From positions 11,160,001 to 11,224,000 of the forward strand of contig NZ_CP022098.1 of assembly GCF_002305875.1 (NCBI RefSeq): a DNA stretch of 64,000 nt. The letters are read 5' to 3'. Shown one piece after another: positions 27,321 through 36,453 of the stretch. The notes beneath the pieces are model-generated. The model saw only the letters and a program-made list of their open reading frames with translations, searched no databases and had not been told where the DNA came from. This DNA is from Cystobacter fuscus. Lineage in GTDB: Bacteria; Myxococcota; Myxococcia; Myxococcales; Myxococcaceae. The stretch's first letter is position 1; each line of letters starts with the position of its first letter. A program made the position numbers and the translations under genes.

Positions 27321-30056
27321 TCATTTCCGCAGCCGACGGCGGGCCCGCTCCCGGGCGGCCTCCAGCGCCGAGTCCATTCCGGACTCCTCCCGGGGACGCT
27401 CCGACTCGGGCGAGGCAGAGGGGGGCGGCGCTCGCGGAGCCGCGTCCGCCCTCGTCCGCTCCAGCGGCCCCCCAGGAGGGCTCGCCGTCGCCGCCACGGA
27501 AGGGGCCGTCCGAACGGGCCGGAGCCTCGGCGCCGACAGGAAGCGGCGCGCGGCCACCTCCGCCAACAGCGCCACCAGCGCCAGTCCCACCAGCCACGGC
27601 GCGAGCGCCACCCGGCCCTCGGACTCGGGCGCGCGGGCGAAGAGGCCCGTCAAAGACAGGCGCTCCTCCCCTCCACTCACGGAGGCCAACCCGCGCAGCA
27701 CCTCCAGCCCTCGTTGGGCGCTCCCGGGCTCGAACTCGGGCGCGTAGGGCAGCGTCACCGGGGGCGCGCGCAGCGCCCGCGTGCCCAGCTTCACCACCGG
27801 GTGCCACGTGCCGCTGCCCGGCAGCGTGTACTCGGCCACCACCCGGTCCTCGTCCTCCCACCGCATGGGCAATTCCACCGGAGCGCCTCGTCCGTCCCCC
27901 GGCAACAGCATCAGCGTGGGCAGCGCTCCCGGCAACGGCGCGTCCGGCGCGAAGTCCAGCGTCACCCGCAGCCGGTCTCCCCGCCGCTCCGAGCGCGCCA
28001 CCGCCTCGTCCGCCCCGCCCGCGCCCCCCATCGTCCAGCGCACCATGCCCTCGAGCGCCGCGCGCAGGCCGCTCCAGGTGCGCAGCTCGCCCGTGTACTC
28101 GCCGTCCACCTCCGTCAGGAAGGCCACCACCCGCCCCGCCCCTCGCGGCCACAGCGCCAGCACCGGCGCCGCGTTGTCGTCCAGCGTGCGCAGCGCCACG
28201 CTCGCGCGCGGCTTGAGGTAGGTGAGGTTGTAGCCCCCCACCTGGGGCAGCCCCAGCGCCGGCAGACGCCCGAGCAGCGGCAGGTCCGGCGCGGCCTCGA
28301 GCGAGACGGGCGTGTCCACGAAGGTGGCCCGCGCCACCGCGAGCGTCTCCTGGCTGAAGATGCGTGGCAGGCTCGTCGCGTCCTCCGCGAAGTAGACGCG
28401 GCCCCCGCCCCGGGCGGCGATCTCCTTGAGCAGCGGCGCGTCCGAGTCCTTCTCCGTGCCCAGGCCGATGACGGACACCGTCACCTTCTGGCGCCGCAGC
28501 TCGTCCAGCGTCCTCAGGTAGTCGTCCGGCTCCACCGAGTCCGCCGCGTCCGAGAAGAGCAGCACGTGCCGGGTGGGCTGGCGGCTGCTCAGCACCTGCT
28601 CCCGCCCCACGCGCAGCGCCTCGCCCACGTAGATGCCGCCGCCACCACTGAAGCCCCGCGCCACCTCGTCCAGCGGCAGTCCCTTGGACACGGGACTCAT
28701 CGGGAAGAGCTCGTGCGACTCGGTGTCCACCATGTGCACGGACACCTCGTCCTTCTCGTTGAGCAGCGTGAGCGCGCCCACCACGCCCTCGGCCGCCAGC
28801 TCCATCTTCGTGCGCCCGTCGGGCACCTGCGCGCCCATGGAGCAGCTACAGTCCATCAACACGCTCATGGCCACGGCCGAGCGGCGCTGCTCCTCGCGCA
28901 TCTCCAGCGACACCGGCAGCAGCGGCTCCACCGGCGAGCGGCGGTAGCCCCCTTCCGCGAAGCTCGAGCGGCCGCCCGTCATCACCAACCCCCCACCCGC
29001 CTGCTCCACGTAGGCGGCCAGGGCATGCAGTCCGGACTCGCCGAGCCGGTTCGCGTCCACGTTCTCCAGCACCAGCGCGCCCACGCCCTCCAGCGCGTCG
29101 AGCGAGAGGGCGAAGGGCGCGCGCACCTCCAGCGTCAGGCCCGCCGAGCGCAGCGCCTGGGCGAGCGTGCCCTGGGGCGCGTCCGTGAGCAGCATCACCC
29201 GGGGAGGCCCCTCCACCCGCAGCACCGCCTGGCCCACGTCGTTCTCCACCACCCCGTCCCCGGGCGCCTCCACCACCAGGCGGTAGGCCGCGAGGCCCGG
29301 CGCGTCCACCAGGTCGCGCAAGGGCAACAGGTTCGAGCCCGCCTGGAAGTCGAAGGGCCCCCGGAGCAGCACCCGGCCATCGCGCTCCAGGCGCACCGTG
29401 CCGGTGACGGGCGCCGTCGCCTGGACCACCCCCGTCATCTGGAAGGGCTCGCGCGCCGTCACCGAGGCCGGGGCCTCCAGCGCGACGACGGCCAGGTCGA
29501 GCGGTGCGTCCTCGCGCGCCACCTGGCGGAAGTCCACGGCGAGCCCCCGGGCCGCCAGCCTCCGCGCCGCGCCCCGCGCATCCTCCCCCGTGGCCCGCCC
29601 ATCGGACACCACCAACACCCGGCCCGTGCGCCCGGGTGGAATCAGCGCCCCCGCCGCGTCCAGCGCCGCCGCCACATCCGACGCCTCCGCGTCCACCGGT
29701 CGGGTGAAGCCGCCAAAGCGGCCCGTCTCCGCCAGCGGCTGCTCCACCCGCGCCTCGCGCCCGAAGGAGATGACGCCCACCCGATCCCCCGCTCCCCGCT
29801 GCTGCTCCAGCAATCCCACCCACTCCGAGGCCAGACGCCCCGCGTCCGCCGGCATGGAGCGCGAGCGGTCCACCACCACCACCACGTCGCTGCCCGCGTG
29901 GCGCAGCACCCACCCGGGGCCGGAGAGCGCCCCCAACACGAGCAGCAACAGTGCCCAGCGCAGCACCATGGGCGGCCCCGGACGCCGGCCCCGCTTCCAC
30001 AGGAAGAGGCCCAGCGGCACGAGGAGGATCCACACCTGGGGCAGGGAGAAGCTCAT
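27321..30056 (-). CDS. Large VWA-domain membrane protein
   Basis: 911 residues from the ATG at 30056, which overlaps the end of the upstream BatA-like gene (ATGA). Two short membrane helices open the protein. The first VWA-like segment has a MIDAS-type DRSRSM near residue 60. A second von Willebrand A domain (about 395-560) has DCSCSM and LFSDAADSVEPDD. Between them is a glutamine-amidotransferase-like fold (RVMLLTDAPQGTL ... GGGLVMTGGRSSF). A single membrane helix lies at about 830-850. Proteins like this work with MoxR ATPases and DUF58 proteins in envelope or complex-assembly systems. The MoxR partner is at 57.8-58.8 kb, across the accessory block. Confidence 0.85.
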   Translation of the reverse strand: MSFSLPQVWILLVPLGLFLWKRGRRPGPPMVLRWALLLLVLGALSGPGWVLRHAGSDVVVVVDRSRSMPADAGRLASEWVGLLEQQRGAGDRVGVISFGREARVEQPLAETGRFGGFTRPVDAEASDVAAALDAAGALIPPGRTGRVLVVSDGRATGEDARGAARRLAARGLAVDFRQVAREDAPLDLAVVALEAPASVTAREPFQMTGVVQATAPVTGTVRLERDGRVLLRGPFDFQAGSNLLPLRDLVDAPGLAAYRLVVEAPGDGVVENDVGQAVLRVEGPPRVMLLTDAPQGTLAQALRSAGLTLEVRAPFALSLDALEGVGALVLENVDANRLGESGLHALAAYVEQAGGGLVMTGGRSSFAEGGYRRSPVEPLLPVSLEMREEQRRSAVAMSVLMDCSCSMGAQVPDGRTKMELAAEGVVGALTLLNEKDEVSVHMVDTESHELFPMSPVSKGLPLDEVARGFSGGGGIYVGEALRVGREQVLSSRQPTRHVLLFSDAADSVEPDDYLRTLDELRRQKVTVSVIGLGTEKDSDAPLLKEIAARGGGRVYFAEDATSLPRIFSQETLAVARATFVDTPVSLEAAPDLPLLGRLPALGLPQVGGYNLTYLKPRASVALRTLDDNAAPVLALWPRGAGRVVAFLTEVDGEYTGELRTWSGLRAALEGMVRWTMGGAGGADEAVARSERRGDRLRVTLDFAPDAPLPGALPTLMLLPGDGRGAPVELPMRWEDEDRVVAEYTLPGSGTWHPVVKLGTRALRAPPVTLPYAPEFEPGSAQRGLEVLRGLASVSGGEERLSLTGLFARAPESEGRVALAPWLVGLALVALLAEVAARRFLSAPRLRPVRTAPSVAATASPPGGPLERTRADAAPRAPPPSASPESERPREESGMDSALEAARERARRRLRK

Positions 30057-31789
30057 GCCGCCTCCACGCGCCGCGTGAGGAAGAAGTCCGCCAGCAACGC
30101 CGCCAGCAGCACCCACAGCGGCCAGCGCTCACGGCCCTCGGAGGCCGCCTGCCCCGCATCATTATTATGTTCCTCGGAAGCGGGCCGATCTCCCGCACCG
30201 CGCCCCCGCAGGTCCGACTCGCGGGCGTCCAGCGGCAGCACCTCCACCGCGTCCACCGGCTCGCCCTCGCGCACGAGCGTGTAGCGGCCCGGAGACTCCG
30301 GAGCGGGCAGGCTCAAGGCCCCCGCGCCGAACAGGAGACGCTCCGACTCGGGGCCCTTCAGCGTGTAGCGCGCCCCCGCCCGCGTCACCACCGCGAGCGG
30401 CTCGCCGAGTGGAAACTGCCGCCGGGCGAAGCCCTCGCGCGCACGCCGCGCCTCGCGCACCACGTTGCCCAGCAACACCGGCCAGGCGGAGGTGCGCTGC
30501 ACGTTGGAGCGCGACAGGTCCACGTTGAGGTGCACCCGGCCCTCCTCCTCCGAGACGAGCACCGCCTCGCCCGCCGTCATCAGGGGCCGGCCCGGAGGTG
30601 CCTCCGCCCCGGCCGCCCAGCGCACGCCGCCCAGTTGCACGTCGTCCAGCAAGGGGTGGCCCTTCTCCGCGAAGAAGGGGCCCACGAAGGTACGCACCGC
30701 GCCGCCCGCCCCCACCGTCACCCCCGCGTCCGAGCCCCTCGGCCCCACGACGAGCGCCCCCTCGCCCGAGCCCACCTCCACCCCGGGCACCACGGAGAAG
30801 AAGCGCTCCAGCGCCGAGCGCACCGGCGCCTCCAACCCCTCGGCCCACGCCACGCGCAGCGGACGCTCCGCCGCGGGCGGCAGCCGCACCACCCCGTCCT
30901 CGGGCAGCGCGTCCGGCGGCAGGGACACCTCCACGTCTCCCGCGCCCTCGAAGGTGAAGCGCAACGTGGCCGCGCCCTCCTCGGGCAGCCGCACCCGCTC
31001 GCGCCGCTCCGTGCCCTCCACCGCGCCCGGCCCGGGCCTCGCCACCACGCGCACCTCCGTCTCCTCGGGGCCCGTGCCCCAGCGCGCCACCCGCAGCGTC
31101 ACCGTGGCCGTGGAGCCCTCGTCCCGGCGCCACGCGGACACCAGCCCCACGTTGTCCCGGGGCGCGCCCAGGGCCGTCCACCGCACCGAGTCCGGCACGG
31201 CCACTCCCGGGCCGGGCGGCGCATCCGTGAGGAAGTGCACGCGCTGGTCCGGGCCCGCCAGCTCCTGGGCCCAGCGCAGCGTGGGCGCCACGTCATGGTC
31301 CGCGCCGAGCGCCCGGAAGGACTCCAGCGCGGCCAGCGCCCGCGAGGGCTCCGCCTCCGGCCCCGCGAGCACCCGGGGGACTCCCCCACTCACCAGCACC
31401 GTCACCCGCGTGGCCCGCGCCTCCTCCACCCGCCGGGCCGCCTCCGCGCGCACCCGCTCCACCCCGGACACCCCGTCGGCGCCCCGCGCGGACAGGGACA
31501 GGCTCCCATCCACCACCAGCACCAGGTGCCGCGTCCGCTCGCGCTCGCCCCACCGCACGTCCGCGAGGAACAAGGCCGCGGCCACCACCGCCAGCACCTC
31601 CAGCATCAACGAGGCCTCGCGGGTGAAGCGCTCGAAGCGCGGGCCGGCCTCGGCGCGGGGACGGGGCGTGCGCCAGAGGAACAGGGCACTCACCACCACG
31701 GGCTTCTGCTTGCGCCGCAGGAAGTACGCCGCCACCAGCGGCACGAGCGCGCCCAGGGCCAGCAGTCCCCAGGGAGAACCGAGGCTCAT
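30053..31789 (-). CDS. BatA-like membrane protein
   Basis: 578 residues. The N-terminus is the BatA-type start with two membrane helices (GLLALGALVPLVAAYFLRRK) and the following charged loop. A VWA-like segment has DGSLSLS as a MIDAS-like motif. The long middle region is periplasmic and beta-rich, and one membrane helix ends the protein (WPLWVLLAALLADFFL). It overlaps its neighbours on both sides by four bases, so the genes are translationally coupled. Role: membrane partner of the DUF58/MoxR system, inferred from family and context. Confidence 0.83.
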   Translation of the reverse strand: MSLGSPWGLLALGALVPLVAAYFLRRKQKPVVVSALFLWRTPRPRAEAGPRFERFTREASLMLEVLAVVAAALFLADVRWGERERTRHLVLVVDGSLSLSARGADGVSGVERVRAEAARRVEEARATRVTVLVSGGVPRVLAGPEAEPSRALAALESFRALGADHDVAPTLRWAQELAGPDQRVHFLTDAPPGPGVAVPDSVRWTALGAPRDNVGLVSAWRRDEGSTATVTLRVARWGTGPEETEVRVVARPGPGAVEGTERRERVRLPEEGAATLRFTFEGAGDVEVSLPPDALPEDGVVRLPPAAERPLRVAWAEGLEAPVRSALERFFSVVPGVEVGSGEGALVVGPRGSDAGVTVGAGGAVRTFVGPFFAEKGHPLLDDVQLGGVRWAAGAEAPPGRPLMTAGEAVLVSEEEGRVHLNVDLSRSNVQRTSAWPVLLGNVVREARRAREGFARRQFPLGEPLAVVTRAGARYTLKGPESERLLFGAGALSLPAPESPGRYTLVREGEPVDAVEVLPLDARESDLRGRGAGDRPASEEHNNDAGQAASEGRERWPLWVLLAALLADFFLTRRVEAA

Positions 31790-32652
31790 GCGCCCCCCTC
31801 GGGGGGAAAGAGGGGCCGCAGCGCTCCGGCCACGAGCGCCTCCAGGGCCTGGTCCGCGCGCAGCACCAGGTGCGAGGCCTGGGCCCGCCGCGCCGCGGCC
31901 CCGAGCAGCTTCTGGTGCTCGGCGAAGCGCCGCGCGTAGGCGGCCAGCACGCTCCCGGTGAGCAGTTCCTCCAGCGCCTCGCCGCTCTCCGCGTCCACCA
32001 GCCGCGCGCCCTCGCCGCCCGAGGGCTCCAGGTCCTCCGCGTCCAGCACCTGCACCAGGAAGAGGGCCGCGGCCCCCCGCGCCAGCCGCGACACGAATTC
32101 CGCCAGGGGCGCCTCGAAGAGGAAGTCACTCACCACCACGCGCAGCCCACAGGGGCGCAACGGCGGCAGCCGGCCCAGGGCCGTGGACAGGTCCTCCCGC
32201 GCGTCGAAGGCGGCCGAGCGCAGCACGCCCCGGCACACCGCGCCCTGTACCCGCTCGGGCCGGGAGCCTCCCACCAGCAGCGTCGGCGCGAGCCCCTGCC
32301 GCGCACCCACCTCCGTGGCCAGCAGCGCCACCTCGCGCGCGCACCCGGCCTTGCGCGGCGACACCGCCATGCTGCGCGAGCCGTCCAGCAGCACCTCCAA
32401 CCGGGGCGACACCTCGTCCTGACGCACGCGCAGGATGAGCTCGCCGGTGCGCGCCACCGCGTTCCAGTCCATCTGCCGCAGGTCGTCTCCCGGCTGATAG
32501 GCGCGGAAGTCCTGCACGTCCAACGAGGAGCCCGCCGAGGCGGCACGCACCTCGCCCACCCGGCCGCGGTGGGGCGTGCGGGGCAGCGCCAGGGCAAGCC
32601 CCGGGGCCAGCCGCGCCACCTCCGCCTCGTCGAAGTCCACCGGAGCGCTCAT
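31786..32652 (-). CDS. DUF58 domain protein
   Basis: 288 residues from the ATG at 32652. The DUF58 signature is clear: YQPGDDLRQMDWNAVARTGELILRVRQDE, written here in two parts as YQPGDDLRQMDWNAVA and RTGELILR. It is followed by VLLDGSRSM, a VWA-like metal site. DUF58 proteins are regular partners of MoxR AAA+ ATPases in stress, surface-assembly and metal-insertion systems. It is fully embedded in an overlapping gene run (ATGA at both ends). No membrane helices were seen, so it is probably cytosolic. Confidence 0.9.
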   Translation of the reverse strand: MSAPVDFDEAEVARLAPGLALALPRTPHRGRVGEVRAASAGSSLDVQDFRAYQPGDDLRQMDWNAVARTGELILRVRQDEVSPRLEVLLDGSRSMAVSPRKAGCAREVALLATEVGARQGLAPTLLVGGSRPERVQGAVCRGVLRSAAFDAREDLSTALGRLPPLRPCGLRVVVSDFLFEAPLAEFVSRLARGAAALFLVQVLDAEDLEPSGGEGARLVDAESGEALEELLTGSVLAAYARRFAEHQKLLGAAARRAQASHLVLRADQALEALVAGALRPLFPPEGGA

Positions 32653-34124
32653 GCCGCGTGGACCTCTCGCTCCCGGGCGGCGAGCGAGCGATCCGCGAGG
32701 AAGACGGAGAGCGCGGCGAGCAGCGCCACGCACCCGAGCAGGGACCAGGCCAGCACCGGCTCATCCAGCGGAGAATCCCCCTCGGAGAAGAGCGTCACGC
32801 CGAGGAAGGGGTTGAGCAGCGAGAGGAGCGTGTTGCCCTCCTCGCGCCAGAGGACGAAGGACACCAGGGAAGGCACGAGGAGGCCGAGTCCACCGAGCAT
32901 GAAGAACAGCAGCCGCACCGTCGCCGGGGAGGAGAACACCGGCGAGCGCGGCAGGCGCGCCACCCACAGCGGAAGCGAGAGATAGAGGAGCGCGTACAGG
33001 GGCAGGGAGATCACCCCGGGCAGTTCCAAGGAGGCGAGATTGCGCGTGGAGAGGACGAAGAGCGCGCCACAGGCCGCCGACCAGAAGAGCAGCAGCAACA
33101 CGGCGAGCCGGAAGCCGCGCAAGGCACCCGGACGCAGGAGCGACCAGGGCCGCGTGGCGGCGCGCAGGGAGCGGGCCTGTCCGTCCAGATCCGTGGCCAG
33201 CACGAGGCCACAGAGCGTCAGCAACACGCACCCGAGGAGGCTCATCGCCCAGACCATCCGCTGGGAACTGGAGTCCCACCACGCGAGCAGGACGACGAGC
33301 GCGGAGAGCACGGTCTGCACGACGAGCGCGCGCCGGGGTGCCCTCGAGTAGTTCTCCGTGACCAGGGACAGCCGAGCGGCCGCGGTCTCGAAGAGGAGCC
33401 AGGCGCAGGTGAGCATGAGCCACAACGAGACCAGGGCGAAGACGAGCGCCCCGTCACTGGAGATGAGGGGGCGGAAGCCCTGCTCGCACAGGAACCAGGC
33501 GCACACCTGCCCGTAGAACAGCCCCAGCCCCAACACCCCCAGCAGCACCAGGTGCGCGAGGCCGCGGCCCATGCGCCCCTCGGCGAGGGTGGCCATGCAC
33601 ACCGCCACCACGGTGAGGAAGAGGAACCAGCAGGCCCCCAGCAACAGCACCAGCAGGAGCGTCGGCAGATCGATGCCGTTGAGGTAGTAGCTGAAGAGGA
33701 GGAAGGGCCCCACGGCCGAGGCGTACAGCCCGCCCTGCACCAGGGAGGAGGCCACCTTGCCCCGGAGGATGCGCCGGGGCCCCAGCCCGGTGAGCAGCAG
33801 CAGCACCCACGTCTCGTCCTCGCGCTCGCGCGCCAGGGAGCGGTAGGCGCCATAGGGCAGGAGGAAGAAGTGCACCATGCCCAGACAGAAGAAGAAGGCG
33901 AGGAAGAAGGTGCGCCCCTGGGGCTTCAGGCCCTCCTCGATCGTGGCGACATAGGCCGCCAGGGAGAGGATGAAGCAGGCCAGCAACATCAGCCCGAAGC
34001 TCAACCAGAAGACGCGCGAGCGCAGCCCCTGGCGCACCTCCTTCACCACGAGCGGGTTGAGCCGCTCGGCCCAACGCGCGAGCCACCAGGCGCGGGGCAC
34101 CTCCACCGAAGCCGTCGCGCTCAC
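32649..34124 (-). CDS. ABC-2-type permease
   Basis: 491 residues with a GTG start at 34124; no ATG lies in a sensible position. About ten to twelve membrane helices are visible. The N-terminal cytosolic helix LNPLVVKEVRQGLRSRVFW is typical for permeases of the ABC-2/NosY group. EREDETWVLLLLTGLGPRRILRGK is the usual coupling segment, quoted here in part as GLGPRRILRGK. The matching ATPase is not adjacent but lies at 55.0-56.0 kb, same strand, beyond the accessory block. I infer that the two were once neighbours. It overlaps the DUF58 gene. Confidence 0.85.
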   Translation of the reverse strand: MSATASVEVPRAWWLARWAERLNPLVVKEVRQGLRSRVFWLSFGLMLLACFILSLAAYVATIEEGLKPQGRTFFLAFFFCLGMVHFFLLPYGAYRSLAREREDETWVLLLLTGLGPRRILRGKVASSLVQGGLYASAVGPFLLFSYYLNGIDLPTLLLVLLLGACWFLFLTVVAVCMATLAEGRMGRGLAHLVLLGVLGLGLFYGQVCAWFLCEQGFRPLISSDGALVFALVSLWLMLTCAWLLFETAAARLSLVTENYSRAPRRALVVQTVLSALVVLLAWWDSSSQRMVWAMSLLGCVLLTLCGLVLATDLDGQARSLRAATRPWSLLRPGALRGFRLAVLLLLFWSAACGALFVLSTRNLASLELPGVISLPLYALLYLSLPLWVARLPRSPVFSSPATVRLLFFMLGGLGLLVPSLVSFVLWREEGNTLLSLLNPFLGVTLFSEGDSPLDEPVLAWSLLGCVALLAALSVFLADRSLAAREREVHAA

Positions 34125-34221
34125 GTCCCCGCCCCCTTGGTTACATCCATGAAACTCCTCCGGTGCCCCGAGGGCGGCCCCAGTATAGAAAGGAAGACAC
34201 CTTCCCAGGCACACTGACGCC

Positions 34222-34740
34222 ATGTCCTCCCGCCCATCATACGTCTGGTTCTCCTTCTCGCTGGCCCTGGCACCCGGGCTCGCGCAGGAGCGGGTCCAGG
34301 GCGACCTGCTTCCCGAGTTGCCCGAGGGAGAAGTGGCGGCGGCGCTCGACGTGGACCTCCTGTATGACGTGCCGGCACCGGAGTGGGGAGGCCACGTGCC
34401 GAGGCTGGTGGATGCACCTGGCCGGCGGGTGATGGGGCGCGTGCGCGTCATGCCCCTGGAGAGCTGGCCCCAGGTGGCGAAGTTGGAGGAGGACCTGTCG
34501 CTGGCCACCGGCGAGCGCCCGGTCCGGGTGCGCACGGCCACGGGCGCCATGCTCTCCGCGAGGGCCTTCACGCCGCTGCCGCCCGTGCCCTCGCCGGGAC
34601 TGGTGAGCGAGTCGTTCCTGGAGGCGCTCGCCCGGGCCGCCGAGCACGCGAAACTGCCCACGGACTACGTTTCGCGCCTCCAGGCCGAGGCCCGGCTCAT
34701 CCAGGCCGTACAGCGCGGCCACGCCAGGCGGGCGCGCTGA
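34222..34740 (+). CDS. Unknown protein, possibly gamma-glutamylcyclotransferase-like
   Basis: 172 residues. It begins YVWFSFSLALAPGLAQERV, similar in spacing to the YxAYGSN start of gamma-glutamylcyclotransferase-like proteins, but the usual GSN is absent. Later parts (VMPLESWPQVAKLEEDL; LARAAEHAKLPTDYVSRL) resemble the ends of that family. This is weak evidence, and it may be an inactive relative. It is divergent from the ABC permease and marks the left edge of the accessory region. High GC at third positions supports real coding. Confidence 0.5.
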   Translation: MSSRPSYVWFSFSLALAPGLAQERVQGDLLPELPEGEVAAALDVDLLYDVPAPEWGGHVPRLVDAPGRRVMGRVRVMPLESWPQVAKLEEDLSLATGERPVRVRTATGAMLSARAFTPLPPVPSPGLVSESFLEALARAAEHAKLPTDYVSRLQAEARLIQAVQRGHARRAR

Positions 34741-34815
34741 GCCGCGCCACCGTGGGTCCCGGGCCGAGATGAACACGCGAAGAAGGACTGGCCTGCGCTA
34801 CCCGCGAATCCAACG

Positions 34816-35110
34816 CCACCTGAGCAACGGGTTCCTGCTCCTCCGTGATGGCGTTGTCGTGACCTTCTTCATCCAGAAGTTGGTCATTCATCCAGGAGAA
34901 ACCGTGCAGCGAGACTGATGGCCCGTGGATCTCTGGGAGTCCAAAACCCAGGTGGGAGACTACCGCTTCGAGTACCGAGGCCGGGCACTCGGCACGGCCA
35001 GCCATCAATGGTCTCCCCAGGCGGTGTCCGCGGTGTCATTCTGGCTGCCCACGGAGTATCTGGAGGAGCAGGGCCCGGTCGGGTTCGCGCCCTGGCCTTG
35101 GCGCTGGCGC
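34816..35110 (+). pseudogene. Decayed DUF3396 (type VI immunity-like) gene
   Basis: Two blocks match the intact DUF3396 gene at 53232-54116. The first (NGFLLLRDGVVVTFFIQ) corresponds to GLHILRDGLVMNFFIQ. The second, starting at about 34925 in another frame (YRFEYRGRALGT, FWLPTEYLEEQGP), corresponds to YRFDYRGRMLGT and FWLPTEYLEEQGP. The roughly 130 codons in between and the C-terminal half are missing. It is therefore a deleted, frame-broken paralogue. It sits at the opposite end of the accessory block from the intact copy. Confidence 0.75.
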
Positions 35111-35461
35111 ATGAGTTGCCCCCCTGTCAACGCTGCACCCTCACGGATGTCGACGCATGACTCGGGGCCATCGTGGGTGGCTAGCCCTTCGATGTACGAC
35201 TCTTTCATTCGCTGCTCCATGCCGGTTTATCCCGGCGCACTAACCGTTCACCGCATCAGGCCACGCTCACCCGTGTTGGCAGAAGCGAAGGCGTGGGCTG
35301 GCGACGGCGATATGCAGCCAGGGCATCGGTCAGGAAGCCGAGCACGTCACGCCGCTGCAGCTTGAGCCAGTACGAGGGGACCCCCCGGGGAAGATCCCGG
35401 AGGCGTCTCTTGTCATCAGACGGCGAGTCCGCGCCATCTACTGCGCGAGGTGGGGAGCGGC
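35111..35461. other. No supported gene; possible gene-tail fragment on minus strand
   Basis: About 350 bases following the DUF3396 remnant. The minus strand holds an open stretch ending at 35256 (LPRGVPSYWLKLQRRDVLGFL) that reads like a protein C-terminus, but no start or family could be assigned. Nothing else is supported. Confidence 0.35.
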
Positions 35462-36088
35462 TCAATAGAGCTGGGAGCAGACGGCCTGCATCTGATCGAC
35501 GTAATCCCCCACCCGCACATTCAGTGAGGTAACCACGAAGGACTGCGGGCACCTGTCATTGAAGTCGTAGCCACTGCCGATCCCCATCGAATTCGAGTAG
35601 CCCTGCACCCTGCCTTCGGAAACCCAGGACGCGGGCGGCGCGCACTGAAGGTTGAGCGAATTGACGTAGTTGAGGCTGCGGACCAGGAAGCCCACGATGA
35701 CTTGCCCATCCGGGCACACGCGCTCGCAGTTGGCACCGCCGAATCCACCCTGAGCACCGGCGTAGTAGGTCGCGCCGAAGCTGCCATCCGCGTTCAGGTA
35801 GCGGCACAACAGGCCCAGCCGGTCGACGTGCGACCCCTCGCGGCCGTGGATGCCCACCGCCACGTACCCGCTGGGGCACTCGGTCAGGGTGGGAAAGCCC
35901 GTGGTGCCGCCGCGGGGATTCAACGCGTAGGTCAACCCGCCGATGGCGAGCGCATGGTTCGTCTGGACGAGGTTCTCGGCTTCCGGTCGGGTCATCCGCG
36001 ACTCCATCGTGCTCAGGTCCTCGCCGCCGCAAGCAGGCAGGAGAGAGAGGCCAGCAATCGCCACGGTCATCCAGGCAGTCGTCTTCAC
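35462..36088 (-). CDS. Putative lipoprotein with three Cys-bounded repeats
   Basis: 208 residues with a lipoprotein signal (LSLLPACGG, Cys20). The mature part holds three similar segments of about 45 residues. Each begins with CP-x-G/S and a VxxG or VxS strand and ends with V(D/N)-xxxxxC, for example CPSGYVAVGIHGREGSHVD and CPDGQVIVGFLVRSLNYVN. Such repeats occur in secreted myxobacterial proteins without known function. The gene stands alone. No binding residues are identified. Confidence 0.7.
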   Translation of the reverse strand: MKTTAWMTVAIAGLSLLPACGGEDLSTMESRMTRPEAENLVQTNHALAIGGLTYALNPRGGTTGFPTLTECPSGYVAVGIHGREGSHVDRLGLLCRYLNADGSFGATYYAGAQGGFGGANCERVCPDGQVIVGFLVRSLNYVNSLNLQCAPPASWVSEGRVQGYSNSMGIGSGYDFNDRCPQSFVVTSLNVRVGDYVDQMQAVCSQLY

Positions 36089-36366
36089 GAAAATACTCCA
36101 GTCTCAGTTGGGTTGCCGTGACGTTCATCGCCCCAGCACGGAGAACTGTGCCCTGGAGGCTGCGCGGGAGCAGTGATCCATCCCACTGCTTGCGTGTGCA
36201 CGCCGTCACACCCTGGGGGGAACCGGATCGCCAGACCACCCGAGTCGAGAAGCGACTGGAAGGCTGGATTGATCCACGTCACCGGCTCAATCCCAGCTCG
36301 CCAGTCTTGTCGTGATGGGCACCGTCGGGACAGCAGGCGTCCCGATGCGCGGAGCACATACACGGT

Positions 36367-36387
36367 TTCGATTCCCGCCGCCTCCAC
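36367..36387 (+). repeat. tRNA/tmRNA 3'-end-like direct repeat (att-like, copy 1)
   Basis: A 21-base sequence beginning TTCGATTCCCGCC and ending GCCTCCAC. It is repeated exactly at 48690-48710. It reads like the T-loop, T-stem and acceptor 3' half of a tRNA or tmRNA. The bases upstream do not complete the structure, so the parent RNA gene is not here. Nine bases downstream begins an intrinsic terminator, as expected behind a real RNA gene. I read it as one junction of an integrated element. The 278 bases to its left hold no supported gene. Confidence 0.6.
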
Positions 36388-36395
36388 ACTCAGAA

Positions 36396-36432
36396 GCTCA
36401 GCAATCCCGAGGGGTTGCTGGGCTTTTTCTTT
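36396..36432 (+). terminator. Intrinsic terminator after the att-like repeat
   Basis: A 12-bp stem (GCTCAGCAATCC with GGGTTGCTGGGC, two G-T pairs), a CGAG loop and then TTTTTCTTT. This is one of the few classical Rho-independent terminators in the window. Its position just behind a tRNA/tmRNA-like 3' end supports the idea that this segment came from the end of a stable RNA gene. Confidence 0.8.
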
Positions 36433-36453
36433 GCCCTCGTTTCCGCATGTGCC

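Noticed and set aside
27714-30284. Plus-strand 856-codon frame across the VWA gene
   Set aside because: Extreme His/Gln/Arg/Pro content, opposite a gene with clear VWA motifs; not coding.
36340-36390. Possible complete tRNA at the att-like repeat
   Set aside because: Only the T-loop-to-acceptor half is recognisable; no matching 5' acceptor strand, D-arm or anticodon arm could be found upstream.
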